From JAGQTE01 sp964648005 (GTDB lineage Bacteria > Actinomycetota > Acidimicrobiia > Acidimicrobiales > Acidimicrobilacustridaceae): DNA of 14,831 bases. Positions 13,167 through 14,831 of the stretch are shown piece by piece; within the stretch, counting starts at the first letter, position 1, and each line of letters begins with the position of its first letter. The DNA lies in NCBI GenBank assembly GCA_964648005.1, contig CAZYKR010000089.1:1-14831 (forward strand), read 5' to 3'. Below the pieces are notes generated by a model, which was given only the letters and a program-made list of their open reading frames with translations, was not told the DNA's origin and did no database searches. The position numbers were made by a program, and so were the translations under genes.

Positions 13167-14414
13167 ATGGCGGATCACTCGTTCGGGTACGCGGCGTTCG
13201 CTCCGGAGGATGTCGAGGACGCGCAGCGTCGTCGGCCGCCGACCGACCTCGGCGCCTATGCCGCGGCCCGCGGATGGGAGCTCTTCGGGTCGACGTTGGT
13301 GTCGACGGTGCGCGCGGCGCAGCCCGACTGGGCGGAGTACACGGCCAACGTCGTCTGCGGCGCCATGCCGGACGGGTCGTACGGCGTGGTCGAACACGAG
13401 CTGTACGAGGTGGAGACGCACGCCTCGACCGGCATCCAGTTCGGTGGGGCGTTCTACGACGCCCGGTACTCGGCGAAGGGTCCCAAAGGGTTCTGGAACA
13501 AGGTCCTGCCGTTCCAGATCTCGGCGGACGAGCCGGTCGGGCCGTTCGCCGGCTCCGCGACGTACGTGCCGGTGACGGCGGTGCTGTTGCGCATCCCCGA
13601 GGCGGCGCTGCTTCCCCGGCTGGTGATCCGCCGCAGTGACCGGATGTCGGGCGTCGGCAACACGGATCTGGGGCCGCTCGGACTCGGCGGTTACCGCCTC
13701 GCCGGCACCGCTGCGCCGCCGGCGTTGGTGCAGGCCGTGCTGGGCGCCGGCGCCGCTCAGGTGCTCGCCTCGCTGCCGTACCCCTTCGTCGAGGTGCGCT
13801 ACGCCTACGGGTCGCTGGCATTGCGCTGCAACGGGTACCTGGTCGACGACTCGGCGCTCGACGCCCTCGTGTCCCAAGCGTGTGCGATCGCGGCCGCCTT
13901 GCGGTCGGCGGCGGTGCCGCTCCTCGCGCCCCGCCCGTTCCAGGTCGCGCTCGAACCGGACGCCGGTGGTCCTCCCGAGTGGGCGCCGTGGTATCCGGTC
14001 ACCAACCACCTCTGGACCAATGGCTTTCGCGACCTCGCTGCCCGCCACGATCTGGTGATGGAGCAGCCGGCGGACCTGCACCGTGCCAACCCTCGTCTGC
14101 CCGTTGCGGGCGTGGCACACGGCGTGCTGCGCGGCAACCTGCCGGGAACACAGGTGCCGGGTCGCCTGGTCTTCACCGGCCAGGGCGGTGTGACGGTCAG
14201 CCAGGTGCGCGCCGGGGTGGCCATGGCGGCGCCGCCCGACGCCGCGCCCACGCCGGTCGGCGGCGTCTTGGATCCGGACACCGACATGAGGGCGGAGATT
14301 GCCGACGGGGTGATCGTGTGCTGGAACCGCCAACGCTCGACGGGCGGCATGGACACGACCGAGCTCGCGGTGGCCGCGCTCGCCACCGCGGCGCGGATCA
14401 TCGGGTCCGGTTGA
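13167..14414 (+). CDS. Conserved-looking hypothetical protein, 415 residues
   Basis: I do not recognise the family. Start at ATG 13167 (MADHSFGYAAF) is preferred to GTG 13098, which would add 23 residues of Thr/Arg and Ala-Gly-Gly repeat. No signal peptide and no clear membrane segment. The protein is mixed alpha/beta and rich in aromatic residues: RGWELFGSTLVSTVRAAQPD, VEHELYEVETHASTGIQFGG, KGPKGFWNKVLPFQISADEP, LPYPFVEVRYAYGSLALRCN. Two similar-looking halves are not evident. GC codon bias matches its neighbours, and strong third-position GC supports a real gene. It follows tetR closely, so it may be in that regulator's unit, or may be transcribed from its own promoter. Confidence 0.7.
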   Translation: MADHSFGYAAFAPEDVEDAQRRRPPTDLGAYAAARGWELFGSTLVSTVRAAQPDWAEYTANVVCGAMPDGSYGVVEHELYEVETHASTGIQFGGAFYDARYSAKGPKGFWNKVLPFQISADEPVGPFAGSATYVPVTAVLLRIPEAALLPRLVIRRSDRMSGVGNTDLGPLGLGGYRLAGTAAPPALVQAVLGAGAAQVLASLPYPFVEVRYAYGSLALRCNGYLVDDSALDALVSQACAIAAALRSAAVPLLAPRPFQVALEPDAGGPPEWAPWYPVTNHLWTNGFRDLAARHDLVMEQPADLHRANPRLPVAGVAHGVLRGNLPGTQVPGRLVFTGQGGVTVSQVRAGVAMAAPPDAAPTPVGGVLDPDTDMRAEIADGVIVCWNRQRSTGGMDTTELAVAALATAARIIGSG

Positions 14415-14531
14415 GGGCGGCGCCGTCTGGACAGCCGCCGACGATGCTGGTGGTCGATCACGGCGACCGTGCGGCCTCGTGCGGGAAGGGTGCGTGCCAG
14501 GATCGTCGTTGCGACCGATCCGGGAGGATGC

Positions 14532-14831
14532 ATGCGACCGCTGCGCTATTCGATCAACGTGACCCTCGACGGGTGTTGCGACCACGAGGCCGTGAGCCCT
14601 GACGAGGAGCTGCACCGGTACTGGGCGGACCAGCTGGCACAGGCGGACGCCCTGCTGTACGGCCGGGTCACCTACGAGATGATGCAGGAGGCATGGCGTC
14701 CCGTTGCGCCGGGCGTCTGGCCGGAGTGGATGGCGGACTGGATGGTGCCGTTCGCCGAGATGATCGACGCCGCCCCGAAGTACGTCGTGTCGTCGACTCT
14801 GGACAGGGTCGACTGGAACGCCCAGCTCCTC
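14532..14831 (+). CDS. Dihydrofolate reductase-family protein (RibD C-terminal type), 5' part
   Basis: First 100 codons; the gene continues beyond the window. ATG 14532 follows GGGAGG by 4 nt; an ATG at 14528 is in another frame. RYSINVTLDGCCDHEAV (5-21), ALLYGRVTYEMMQEAW (40-55) and KYVVSSTLDRVDWN (84-97) are the usual first blocks of the stand-alone RibD C-terminal/DHFR-like reductases, NAD(P)H-binding proteins of varied and mostly unknown substrate. Not the essential FolA type. The 117 nt before it (14415-14531) show no gene and no clear promoter. Confidence 0.85.
   Translation, partial: MRPLRYSINVTLDGCCDHEAVSPDEELHRYWADQLAQADALLYGRVTYEMMQEAWRPVAPGVWPEWMADWMVPFAEMIDAAPKYVVSSTLDRVDWNAQLL

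Overview
The window is high-GC DNA with dense, partly overlapping genes, GTG/TTG starts and several probable leaderless promoters. This fits an actinobacterium. The gene order CIRCE/FmdB-like zinc ribbon, galU, moeA and a short GlpR-like membrane protein resembles the Mycobacterium tuberculosis Rv0991c-Rv0996 block (from memory, not searched). The interleaved moa genes and a translin-like gene suggest a deep-branching lineage such as Acidimicrobiia; that placement is inference. A run of ten Ns (3385-3394) shows it is a draft assembly.

Left part (1-3430, all minus strand): a three-gene unit made of a ParD-like antitoxin, a zeta-type toxin overlapping it by 4 nt, and a JAB/MPN-like reading frame. 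At the window edge that last frame turns into peroxiredoxin-like sequence, which looks like a chimera. Upstream of this unit are a CapA-family metallophosphatase-like lipoprotein and a SAF-domain (CpaB-like) envelope protein. Next comes a hairpin so GC-rich that the assembly breaks inside it.

Centre (3430-10464): minus-strand TetR regulator and FmdB/Ruc-like zinc-ribbon protein, the latter behind a perfect CIRCE (HrcA) operator. Running the other way are galU, moeA (4-nt overlap), a PH-like two-TM protein, moaA, moaC, a GlpR-like membrane protein and a translin-family protein. This run combines molybdopterin-cofactor synthesis with the galU/Glp/GlpR neighbourhood that in Actinobacteria is tied to cell division. 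It ends in a strong hairpin shared with a convergent gene.

Right part (10507-14831): minus-strand CAP-domain lipoprotein and saccharopine-dehydrogenase-like oxidoreductase, with a perfect TGTGA-N6-TCACA CRP-type palindrome between them. A divergent TetR regulator follows, with repeated TGTAAG operator half-sites, then an unrecognised 415-residue protein and the start of a dihydrofolate-reductase-family (RibD C-terminal) gene cut by the window end.

No rRNA, tRNA, CRISPR array, transposase or phage gene was seen.
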